Shown piece by piece: positions 7,322 through 13,038 of a DNA stretch of 13,038 nucleotides. Position 1 is the stretch's first letter; the number at the start of each line of letters is the position of its first letter. This stretch comes from Rickettsia typhi. GTDB lineage: Bacteria; Pseudomonadota; Alphaproteobacteria; Rickettsiales; UBA1997. The DNA lies in contig CAMDAI010000018.1 in NCBI GenBank assembly GCA_945888585.1, positions 1 to 13,038 on the forward strand, written 5' to 3'. The position numbers and the translations under genes were made by a program. The notes beneath the pieces are model-generated. The model was not told the origin of the DNA. It made no database searches and saw nothing but the letters and a program-made list of their open reading frames with translations.

Positions 7322-7361
7322 CTGGATTGCCTCACCCCAAAGGCTTTGCAAGGACGGAGAG
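7322..7361. repeat. GC-rich repeat-like remnant between convergent genes
   Basis: In the 86 bases between the ABC ATPase stop and the metG stop, about 40 bases are clearly richer in GC than their surroundings. On the minus strand they begin CGTCCTTGC (complement of 7348-7356) and end GGCAATCCAG (complement of 7322-7331). This recalls the dispersed palindromic elements of rickettsial genomes with CGTCATTGCGAG...GGCAATCCAG ends. A short stem, GCCTC/AAGGC with a wobble, can form inside. The call rests on resemblance only; no second copy is present in the window. Confidence 0.4.
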
Positions 7362-7367
7362 TTAATT

Positions 7368-8924
7368 TTAATTTTGAATAGATTCGTTGTTAGACAATCT
7401 TGGAAAAATTGCTTTTGGTTCATTTATTTTATGACCAGATTTTAAGTAATTTTGAAGATTGGCAAAGTTTCTTTCACTCTCATCAATATTTAATAAATCG
7501 AGAATTTTACCTGCACTTTTAGGAATAAAGGGAAGAAGAAGAATTCCTAGAATTCTAGAGGCTTCTGCTGCTTCATATAAGGCTTGATTCATCTCAGTAA
7601 TTTTATTTTCTTTTTTTAAATTCCAAGGTGCGGCATCGTTAAAATTTTTGTTAGCAATATTTCCAATTTCGATAATTTCATTTAAGGCTTTATCAAATGA
7701 TAAAACATTTAGTAAGTTTTGAAAATTTTTATAATTTGGTTCAAAATTTTTTTTCTTGGCTAGGTCAATTTGTGGAATTTTACTATCACAATTTTTGAAA
7801 ATCATGGAAAGTGAACGCTGAATTAAATTGCCAATATTATTGGCTAATTCGGCATTGACACGGTTGATTAGATTGCTGCGAGAATAGTCGCCATCACTTC
7901 CGAAGGGAACTTCTTTCATTAGAAAATAACGAAAATAATCGATGGCGGTTTCTTCGCTAATTTGTAAATTGGTTAACCACTCAATTTCTTTATGAGGATC
8001 AATTACATTTCCCAAAGATTTAGAAATTTTTTGACCTTCATTAGTCCACCAGCCATGGGCAAAAACGCGGTTAGGAATACTAATTTTAGCGGCCATTAAA
8101 AATGCTGGCCAATAAACCGCGTGAAATCTGAGAATATCTTTTCCAACAATATGAATTGGAGAATGCTCAGCATGAACCCAAAAGTCCTGATATAACCCGT
8201 CATCATTAGAGTTAAAATTTAGGGCGGAAATGTAATTGGTTAGCGCATCTAACCAAACATACATAACATGCTTTTCATTGCCCGGAATAGGAACGCCCCA
8301 GCTAAAAGAATTTCTGGAAATTGATAAATCTTTTAAGCCGCTCTTAACAAAAGAAATAACTTCATTTCTTCTAGAAATTGGTTCGATAAAATCAGGAGCT
8401 GCATCATATAAAGTTAATAATTTTTCACTAAAAGCTGAAAGTTTGAAAAAATAACTTTCTTCCTTATGCCAGGTTACATCAGCTCCGGTTGGGGCTTTGC
8501 CGTTAATTAATTCGTCTTCACCATAAAAAGCCTCATCTCGTAGGGCATACCAACCTTCGTAAATTCCTTTATAAATCCAGCCATTTTCTTCTAGTAGTTG
8601 CCAGAATTTTTGTGCCACTTTTTTGTGCCGCTCTTCGGTGGTTCTAATAAAATCATCATAGGAAATATTCATAAAATCAGCCATTTCGCGGAATTTTGCA
8701 GAAATTTCATCACAAAATTGCCCGGGAGTTTTATTTCGTGACAGTGCCGATTTTTCAACCTTTTGACCATGCTCATCAGTGCCGGTTAAAAAATGAACTT
8801 TATATCCTTCTAATCTTTTGGATCTGGCCAAAATATCGCAAGCGAGTGAAGTGTAAGCATGACCAATATGAGGTATGTCATTTACATAATAGATTGGAGA
8901 AGTTACAAAAAAATTTTTAGTCAT
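7368..8924 (-). CDS. metG: Methionyl-tRNA synthetase
   Basis: MetRS is a class I aminoacyl-tRNA synthetase that charges initiator and elongator tRNA(Met). The 518-residue protein has the Rossmann-fold signature PIYYVNDIPHIGHAYTS (HIGH at 19-22), TGTDEHGQKV (47-56), the connective domain EGWYALRDEAFYGEDEL, WLDALTNYI, the GKDILRFHAVYWPAF region (261-275) and KISKS (299-303, the KMSKS loop), then an all-alpha anticodon-binding domain. It is the short form without the C-terminal tRNA-binding domain of E. coli MetRS, as is common in alphaproteobacteria. The ATG overlaps the upstream doc stop by 4 bases (ATGA), has no Shine-Dalgarno, and probably depends on translation of the toxin-antitoxin genes or on an unseen internal promoter. 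Confidence 0.97.
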   Translation of the reverse strand: MTKNFFVTSPIYYVNDIPHIGHAYTSLACDILARSKRLEGYKVHFLTGTDEHGQKVEKSALSRNKTPGQFCDEISAKFREMADFMNISYDDFIRTTEERHKKVAQKFWQLLEENGWIYKGIYEGWYALRDEAFYGEDELINGKAPTGADVTWHKEESYFFKLSAFSEKLLTLYDAAPDFIEPISRRNEVISFVKSGLKDLSISRNSFSWGVPIPGNEKHVMYVWLDALTNYISALNFNSNDDGLYQDFWVHAEHSPIHIVGKDILRFHAVYWPAFLMAAKISIPNRVFAHGWWTNEGQKISKSLGNVIDPHKEIEWLTNLQISEETAIDYFRYFLMKEVPFGSDGDYSRSNLINRVNAELANNIGNLIQRSLSMIFKNCDSKIPQIDLAKKKNFEPNYKNFQNLLNVLSFDKALNEIIEIGNIANKNFNDAAPWNLKKENKITEMNQALYEAAEASRILGILLLPFIPKSAGKILDLLNIDESERNFANLQNYLKSGHKINEPKAIFPRLSNNESIQN

Positions 8925-9310
8925 TTTTTATGTTTTTTTAATTTTTTTAACCATTTTACGGCGTTGTCAAAGCTAATTTTTTTAGTGGCAATTTTAACCA
9001 TTATTTCTACTGCTTCATCAGTGTTATAGTTAAGAATGATATTATTCAATTCTAAAAATGCGTTCATTGCACCAAAGCCAGTTCTTTTATTGCCATCTAA
9101 AAAAGCGCGATTGGCAATGATTGAAAAGGCGTAGCTGGCGGCAATTTCATAAAAATCAGCATTTTGATAAAAATATAAATTTTGTGGATTATGAGCGGCG
9201 CTTTCCAGAAGATCAAGATCTCTAACTCCAGAAATTCCACCGTGATCTTTCGCAACTTTTTTATTGATAATAATTAGATCGTTTACTTCTAAAAAGATAA
9301 TTTTAGACAT
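8921..9310 (-). CDS. doc: Death-on-curing (Doc/Fic-family) toxin homologue with altered catalytic motif
   Basis: Doc toxins are small Fic-fold proteins; phage P1 Doc phosphorylates EF-Tu and stops translation until neutralised by Phd. The 129-residue size and the layout fit Doc: FLEVNDLIIINKKVAKDHGG (6-25), GVRDLDLLESAAHNP (28-42), a central helix (52-66), then the Fic loop at 67-77. The loop reads NRAFLDGNKRT, whereas P1 Doc has GHIFNDANKRT. The hallmark His is therefore Arg68 (codon at 9107-9109), while Phe70, Asp72, Asn74, Lys75 and Arg76 are kept. A single transition would explain His to Arg, so the toxin may be inactive or changed in activity. The frame is intact. The stop overlaps the metG start by 4 bases, and the upstream small gene is 34 bases away. 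No Shine-Dalgarno. Confidence 0.88.
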   Translation of the reverse strand: MSKIIFLEVNDLIIINKKVAKDHGGISGVRDLDLLESAAHNPQNLYFYQNADFYEIAASYAFSIIANRAFLDGNKRTGFGAMNAFLELNNIILNYNTDEAVEIMVKIATKKISFDNAVKWLKKLKKHKK

Positions 9311-9344
9311 AATATTTGTTAATGTGGTGTGTTGGTAAAATGGG

Positions 9345-9560
9345 TTATTTATCAGCTAATTTTTTCAGAATTTTATGATTTCTGTCTAGTGATGCCAGGA
9401 TTATATCGTTTTTATTTTGAATGGTTTTTATTATTGGTTCTTTAATGGCTTGCATATCGGTTTTGATTTTGTTGGCATGTTTGTAAGATTGGATAAAATC
9501 CCATTCCTCTCTAGTGAAGGAAACTAGTTTTTTGATAACTTCTTTTTTCTGTATTTTCAT
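9345..9560 (-). CDS. Small protein, putative antitoxin for the Doc homologue
   Basis: I do not recognise this 71-residue protein as a named family. Position is the main evidence: it sits immediately upstream of a doc gene on the same strand, the usual antitoxin-first order. The C-terminus, LASLDRNHKILKKLADK (55-71), looks like the amphipathic Doc-neutralising tail of Phd antitoxins, which often contain Leu-Asp-x-x-Asn-x-x-Leu-Leu patterns. The N-terminal half (KKLVSFTREEWDFIQSYKHA, 10-29) does not look like the Phd/YefM DNA-binding domain; a beta strand followed by helices is compatible with a ribbon-helix-helix fold. It is rich in Lys and Ile, with no signal peptide or membrane segment. The ATG has no Shine-Dalgarno. 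Direct repeats that may be its operator lie just upstream. Confidence 0.6.
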   Translation of the reverse strand: MKIQKKEVIKKLVSFTREEWDFIQSYKHANKIKTDMQAIKEPIIKTIQNKNDIILASLDRNHKILKKLADK

Positions 9561-9567
9561 ATATTGT

Positions 9568-9607
9568 ATATAGTTAATATTTAATATATGCGAGATATAG
9601 TTAATAT
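9568..9607. promoter_or_regulatory. Direct-repeat pair, possible operator of the toxin-antitoxin genes
   Basis: ATATAGTTAATAT occurs exactly at 9568-9580 and again at 9595-9607, 27 bases apart start to start. The first copy begins 7 bases upstream of the antitoxin ATG (minus strand). Antitoxins commonly repress their own promoters by binding repeated or palindromic boxes at this position. The sequence is entirely A, T and one G, so chance in AT-rich DNA remains possible, although 13 identical bases twice within 40 is unusual. Confidence 0.4.
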
Positions 9608-9651
9608 GTGAATAAAAGTCAGTAATTTTCTTGAGAGTGATTTCTCAGATA

Positions 9652-9680
9652 TTGACTTAATTATATCTATGTGCTTTGAT
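9652..9680 (+). promoter_or_regulatory. Possible prfA promoter
   Basis: TTGACT (9652-9657) with a 17-base spacer leads to TTTGAT (9675-9680), a good -35 and a modest -10, about 48 bases before the prfA ATG. It lies in the 167-base gap between the divergent antitoxin and prfA genes, where a promoter is expected. Confidence 0.35.
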
Positions 9681-9727
9681 TCGACACTGTTTTAACACTT
9701 CTTTATTGATCAATTTAAATTTTACAA

Positions 9728-10795
9728 ATGTCATTTTTTGAGAGGCTCGACGCTTTAGTTAATAAATATCATGATTTGGGCCAAAAGTTGCTTGATCCAA
9801 GTAAGTTGGGCAATGATTTTGCCAGAACTTCTAAGGAATATTCAGATTTAGGGCCGATTGTTGAAAATATTAATGAATTCAAAAAAGCTCAGGCAGAATT
9901 GGCGGAAGTTAGCGCGATGTTAAAAAGTGGGGCGGATAAAGAAATGCAAACCATGCTGGAAGAAGAAAAATATAATCTTGAAAAGAAAGTTCCTGAATTA
10001 GAAAAACAAATTAAATTATCACTTTTGCCTAAAGATGCGGCTGATGAGAAAAATGCTATTTTGGAAGTTCGTGCCGGAACCGGTGGAGAAGAGGCAGCAT
10101 TATTTGCGGCAAAATTATTTAATATGTATCAAAGATATGCTGAAAAAAAGCGGTGGAAATTTGAAATTATGGAAATTTCTGATACAGGGCTTGGTGGCTA
10201 TAAAGAAGCTTCAGCGCTAATTTCTGGCCGAAATGTATTTGCCAGATTGAAATTTGAAAGTGGAGTTCATCGGGTTCAAAGAGTTCCTGAAACTGAATCA
10301 AGTGGAAGAGTTCATACTTCTGCAGCTACGGTTGCTGTGTTGCCGGAAGCTGAAGAAATTGATATTAAAATTGAAGAAAAAGATTTAAGAATTGACGTTT
10401 ATCGCTCTTCTGGCCCAGGTGGTCAATCAGTTAACACCACTGATAGTGCGGTTCGAATTGTTCATATTCCAACTGGTGTAACAGTTTGCCAGCAAGATGA
10501 AAAATCACAACATAAAAATAAAGATAAAGCGATGAAAATTCTGCGTTCCAGATTATATGAAGCGGAACGTGAAAAGGCTGATAAGGAAAGATCTACAAGC
10601 AGAAAAGAGCAGGTTGGAAGTGGTGACAGATCTGAACGAATCAGAACTTATAATTTTCCACAAGGTAGAGTTTCAGACCATCGAATTAATTTAACTTTAT
10701 ATAAAATTGATGCGGTTATGATTGGTGAAATTGATGAATTTATTGATGCTTTAACTGCTGAAGATGAAGCAATTAAGCTTTCTCAGGAAATTTAA
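9728..10795 (+). CDS. prfA: Peptide chain release factor 1 (RF1)
   Basis: RF1 ends translation at UAA and UAG by decoding the stop codon and triggering peptidyl-tRNA hydrolysis. The length of 355 residues is standard. An N-terminal coiled-coil region (about 1-100) leads to [13 protein letters not shown] (115-127). The codon-reading tripeptide is Pro187-Glu188-Thr189 in [20 protein letters not shown], a Pro-x-Thr motif of RF1, not the Ser-Pro-Phe of RF2. The catalytic GGQ is at 231-233, with its Gln the site methylated by PrmC. A basic C-terminal region with [16 protein letters not shown] follows. The usual follower prmC is absent; a short-chain dehydrogenase follows after 42 bases. No Shine-Dalgarno precedes the ATG. 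RF2 must be elsewhere, since doc uses TGA. Confidence 0.97.
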   Translation: MSFFERLDALVNKYHDLGQKLLDPSKLGNDFARTSKEYSDLGPIVENINEFKKAQAELAEVSAMLKSGADKEMQTMLEEEKYNLEKKVPELEKQIKLSLLPKDAADEKNAILEVRAGTGGEEAALFAAKLFNMYQRYAEKKRWKFEIMEISDTGLGGYKEASALISGRNVFARLKFESGVHRVQRVPETESSGRVHTSAATVAVLPEAEEIDIKIEEKDLRIDVYRSSGPGGQSVNTTDSAVRIVHIPTGVTVCQQDEKSQHKNKDKAMKILRSRLYEAEREKADKERSTSRKEQVGSGDRSERIRTYNFPQGRVSDHRINLTLYKIDAVMIGEIDEFIDALTAEDEAIKLSQEI

Positions 10796-10837
10796 TATTC
10801 ATTAATCAAAAATTAAAGTTAGAGAAAAGATATTTAT

Positions 10838-11608
10838 ATGAAAAATCCTAAAAGAATTTTAATTACCGGTGCTAGCAGTGGAATTGGTCGGGCTTTAGCG
10901 CTGGCTTATGCGGCTGAAGGGGTGCGTTTGTTTTTAACTGCCAGAGATGATGAAAGATTAGAAGAAGTGCGTGAACTTTGTGTTGTTGCTGGTGCAATGG
11001 TGATTGTTAAATCAATTGATGTCAAAAATAAAAAAGAATTAAGGGATTGGATTTTAGAAATTGGCAAGAATTATGGTTTTGATTTGGTGATTGCAAATGC
11101 TGGGATTTCAGCGGGAACTCTGGGTGGAAGTGAAAGTGTTATTCAAGCCTCGGAAATTTTTGAAGTAAATGTCAGTGCGGTAATTAATACGGTTAATTCC
11201 GCAGTGGAAGTGATGGAAAAAAGAAATCTGGGTCAGATTGCAATTATATCTTCACTAGCTGGATTTAATGGGTTGCCTAGCTGCCCTTCTTATTCTGCCA
11301 GTAAAGCGGCGGTGAGATTTTATGGTGAAGCGCTTAGAATTTCTTTATTACAATATAAAATTGAAGTAAGTGTAGTTTGTCCGGGTTACGTCAAAACCCC
11401 GATGACCGATGTTAACCAATTTCATCTGCCATTTTTAATTTCAGCTAATGAAGCTTCGGAAATCATTAAAAATGGTTTAGCCAAAAATAAAGCCCGTATT
11501 GCTTTTCCATTACCACTTTACTTAATAGTACGCTTAATGGCTATTTTGCCTGGATTTATCATTAATCCGATTTTAGCGAAAATGCCTGGGAAGAAACCCC
11601 TTAAATAA
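10838..11608 (+). CDS. Short-chain dehydrogenase/reductase, NAD(P)-dependent
   Basis: This is a classical SDR with a Rossmann fold. Motifs: cofactor-binding TGASSGIG (10-17), acidic DV at 61-62, NAG (87-89), Asn111, Ser138 or Ser139, the catalytic Tyr152-x-x-x-Lys156 in SYSASK, and CPGYVKTPM (181-189). All members of the catalytic tetrad are present. The C-terminal 45 residues are hydrophobic (LPLYLIVRLMAILPGFIINP, positions 225-244), a tail seen in membrane-associated SDRs with lipid-like substrates. At 256 residues it has the usual length. AGAGAAAAGA 8-17 bases before the ATG is a weak ribosome site. The substrate cannot be predicted. It may be co-transcribed with prfA (42-base gap). Confidence 0.9.
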   Translation: MKNPKRILITGASSGIGRALALAYAAEGVRLFLTARDDERLEEVRELCVVAGAMVIVKSIDVKNKKELRDWILEIGKNYGFDLVIANAGISAGTLGGSESVIQASEIFEVNVSAVINTVNSAVEVMEKRNLGQIAIISSLAGFNGLPSCPSYSASKAAVRFYGEALRISLLQYKIEVSVVCPGYVKTPMTDVNQFHLPFLISANEASEIIKNGLAKNKARIAFPLPLYLIVRLMAILPGFIINPILAKMPGKKPLK

Positions 11609-11716
11609 AAAATTGGTAATTGTGCGCTAATTGGTTGGCAGACTAGAAGGGTAATGTTTGTTTAATAACAGTGCCTAGAGAATTCGATAAATGTCAACCT
11701 TACTAAATTGAAAATA

Positions 11717-12508
11717 TTAGATTAAATTTAAATCGTTCATTTTATTTTTTCTTACATCATGAACTCTCAAATATTCAACACCTCTTTTAGCTAAATTAGC
11801 TGAAACCAAGATAGTTTTTTCTTCTCTAGTTTTTGTTTTGCCAAAATCCATTTCATCTAGAAAACTTTTTTTAGAATGTCCTATTAATAGAGGGATTTCA
11901 AGGTTTTGGAGCTTTTCAATATTTTCTAAAATGTAAATAGATTGCTTGGCATTTTTGCCAAAGCCAATGCCGGGATCAAAGATTATTTTTTCTTTTTTAA
12001 TTCCGGCTTTTTCTAATTTTTCTAATTTTACCTTCATAAAATTTAATAGCACTTCTGCCACATCTAAATCTTCTGGAATAATTTTATTTTTATCGGAAGG
12101 AACTCCCAAATTGTGCATCACCACAATTTTTTTGCCACTTTGGGCGGCTAGCCGAATCATGTTGTCATCATCAAATCCGCTTACATCATTAATAATATCA
12201 ATGCCCAAATCTAATGCTTTAGCAATGGTTTGATGATGTCTGCTATCTAAGCTGATTTCAATTTGAGGATGATTGATTTTGATTTGATTAATTATTTTTG
12301 GCAGAATTTCTTTGAGGCGATTCCATTCAGTTTCCGCATTAATTGGCGTGGCGTCCGGACGGGTTGATTCAGCTCCAATATCAATTACATCAGCTCCATC
12401 ATTAATAAGTTGATCCAGATGATTTAGGGCAGATTTAACATCATAAAATTTACCACCATCAGAAAAAGAATCGGGAGTAATATTTAAAATTCCAAAAAAC
12501 TTTACCAT
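11717..12508 (-). CDS. folP: Dihydropteroate synthase
   Basis: DHPS joins p-aminobenzoate to dihydropterin pyrophosphate to make dihydropteroate in folate synthesis; it is the sulfonamide target. The 263-residue TIM-barrel protein shows the two family signatures, GILNITPDSFSDGGKFYD (6-23) and DVIDIGAESTRPDA (40-53). It also has Asp88 in SLDSR, NDVSG (107-111), FDPGIGFGK (177-185), GHSKKSF (210-216, family SRKSF) and the C-terminal RVHDV (248-252). All expected pterin- and pABA-binding elements are present, so the enzyme should be active. It is a single-function form without fused FolK. The start ATG lies inside the last codons of pstA (7-base overlap). No other folate gene is in the window. 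Confidence 0.96.
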   Translation of the reverse strand: MVKFFGILNITPDSFSDGGKFYDVKSALNHLDQLINDGADVIDIGAESTRPDATPINAETEWNRLKEILPKIINQIKINHPQIEISLDSRHHQTIAKALDLGIDIINDVSGFDDDNMIRLAAQSGKKIVVMHNLGVPSDKNKIIPEDLDVAEVLLNFMKVKLEKLEKAGIKKEKIIFDPGIGFGKNAKQSIYILENIEKLQNLEIPLLIGHSKKSFLDEMDFGKTKTREEKTILVSANLAKRGVEYLRVHDVRKNKMNDLNLI

Positions 12509-13038
12509 TTTCTTTCAAATTTTTTACGAAGATAAACGGCAACTGAATTGAAGGTGATTAAAAATCCAAGCAAAACAATAATTGCAGCAGCGGTTTTTTC
12601 AGCAAAGCCTGCTTCAGAGCTATCCGACCATAAATAAATTTGCACCGGCATGGCAGTTGCGGGATCGATAAAATGAGAGGGGGCATTAGCAACAAAGGCA
12701 ACCATGCCAATCATCAGTAATGGTGCAGTTTCACCCAGCGCTCTGGAAACTGCTAAAATTGTTCCAGTCATAATTCCTGGCATTGATAAAGGCAGAGTAT
12801 GATGAAGCATCACTTGAATTTTGGAAGCTCCAAGAGCAGTGGCGGCATCTTTCACCCCAGATGGAATGGTTCGAATTGAACTTCTAGAAGCGATAATGAT
12901 GGTGGGCAATACTAACAGCGACAAGGTCAAGCCACCAACCAAAGAAGAAGAACGCTCTATGCCAAAAAAGTTTAAATATACAACTAAACCTAAAAGACCA
13001 AAAATAATTGACGGAATGGCGGCAAGGTTATTAATGCT
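12502..13038 (-). CDS. pstA: Phosphate ABC transporter permease PstA, N-terminal part outside the window
   Basis: PstA is one of two membrane-spanning subunits of the high-affinity phosphate importer PstSCAB. The reading frame is open to the window edge, so the visible 178 residues are the C-terminal ~60 percent; TTG at 12942 is an internal Leu codon. The first visible residues, INNLAAIPSIIFGLLGL, are typical of PstA. Next comes the EAA loop that contacts PstB: SIRTIPSGVKDAATALGASK, with GASKIQVMLHHTLPLSMPGI after it, then SRALGETAPLLMIG. Three or more hydrophobic segments follow the usual pattern, with FLITFNSVAVYLRKKFERKW at the end. pstB normally follows pstA; here folP does, overlapping the last 7 bases, so any pstB must lie elsewhere. 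Confidence 0.95.
   Translation of the reverse strand, partial: SINNLAAIPSIIFGLLGLVVYLNFFGIERSSSLVGGLTLSLLVLPTIIIASRSSIRTIPSGVKDAATALGASKIQVMLHHTLPLSMPGIMTGTILAVSRALGETAPLLMIGMVAFVANAPSHFIDPATAMPVQIYLWSDSSEAGFAEKTAAAIIVLLGFLITFNSVAVYLRKKFERKW

Noticed and set aside
8236..8920. Two plus-strand open frames inside metG
   Set aside because: Both lie wholly within metG and mirror its codons; no start signals or domain features.
9632..9647. Small hairpin TGAGA/TCTCA between the antitoxin gene and prfA
   Set aside because: Only 5 bp with a 6-base loop and no T-run; expected by chance.
11609..11716. 108-base gap between convergent dehydrogenase and folP genes, with an imperfect inverted repeat (GGTTGGCA at 11653 and TGTCAACC at 11693)
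   Set aside because: The arms are short, mismatched and 32 bases apart, with no T-run on either strand; no terminator, RNA gene or repeat could be supported.
11946..12233. Plus-strand open frame inside folP
   Set aside because: folP is unmistakable on the other strand, with all motifs intact; the reverse frame has no recognisable domain.
12940..12942. TTG as the start of a 146-residue permease
   Set aside because: The frame continues to the window edge with typical PstA sequence; the gene is cut by the window, not short.
1..13038. tRNA genes, CRISPR arrays, insertion sequences or prophage genes
   Set aside because: No regularly spaced repeats, transposase, integrase or cloverleaf-like sequence was seen; the gaps are too short for most of these.

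Overview
The window is AT-rich (GC by eye about one third), tightly packed bacterial chromosome with ordinary housekeeping genes on both strands. Protein sequences point to an alphaproteobacterium, most likely Rickettsiales-like. The reasons are a VirB2-type pilin of the kind seen in Rickettsiales type IV secretion, a CobS homologue beside BolA and a monothiol glutaredoxin (an alphaproteobacterial neighbourhood that includes rpmB), an alphaproteobacterial-type RF1 with a Pro-Glu-Thr codon-reading motif, and operons broken into short scattered blocks. Most start codons lack a clear Shine-Dalgarno sequence. The taxonomic assignment is inference from protein character only.

Layout, left to right. 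Positions 1-4717, plus strand: nuoG (complex I; only the first few codons are missing), rpsP with a long Ala/Lys/Glu tail, a strong hairpin, waaA (Kdo transferase, so the cell makes lipid A-Kdo), a VirB2-like pilin subunit, and rpmB (L28), closed by a good rho-independent terminator at 4732-4774. Positions 4806-7281, plus strand: cobS, bolA, grxD (CGFS monothiol glutaredoxin) and an ABC-2 type ATPase, with gaps of 3, 17 and -1 bases, probably one operon. BolA and Grx4 are known to form a [2Fe-2S]-bridged complex. Positions 7368-9560, minus strand: a small antitoxin-like gene, a Doc/Fic-family toxin and metG; doc and metG overlap by 4 bases. Positions 9728-11608, plus strand: prfA (RF1) and a short-chain dehydrogenase. 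Positions 11717-13038, minus strand: the end of pstA (phosphate permease, running off the window) overlapping folP (dihydropteroate synthase).

No gene-free stretch exceeds 300 bases. I found no tRNA, rRNA, CRISPR array or insertion sequence.

The least ordinary part is the toxin-antitoxin module at 8921-9560. The Doc homologue has Arg where the family has its hallmark His, its stop codon is fused to the metG start, and its partner gene has an unfamiliar N-terminal half. Other points worth a look are the isolated VirB2 gene, CobS without CobT, an ABC ATPase without a permease, and a GC-rich repeat-like remnant between converging genes. I do not see convincing evidence for a wholly new multi-gene system.
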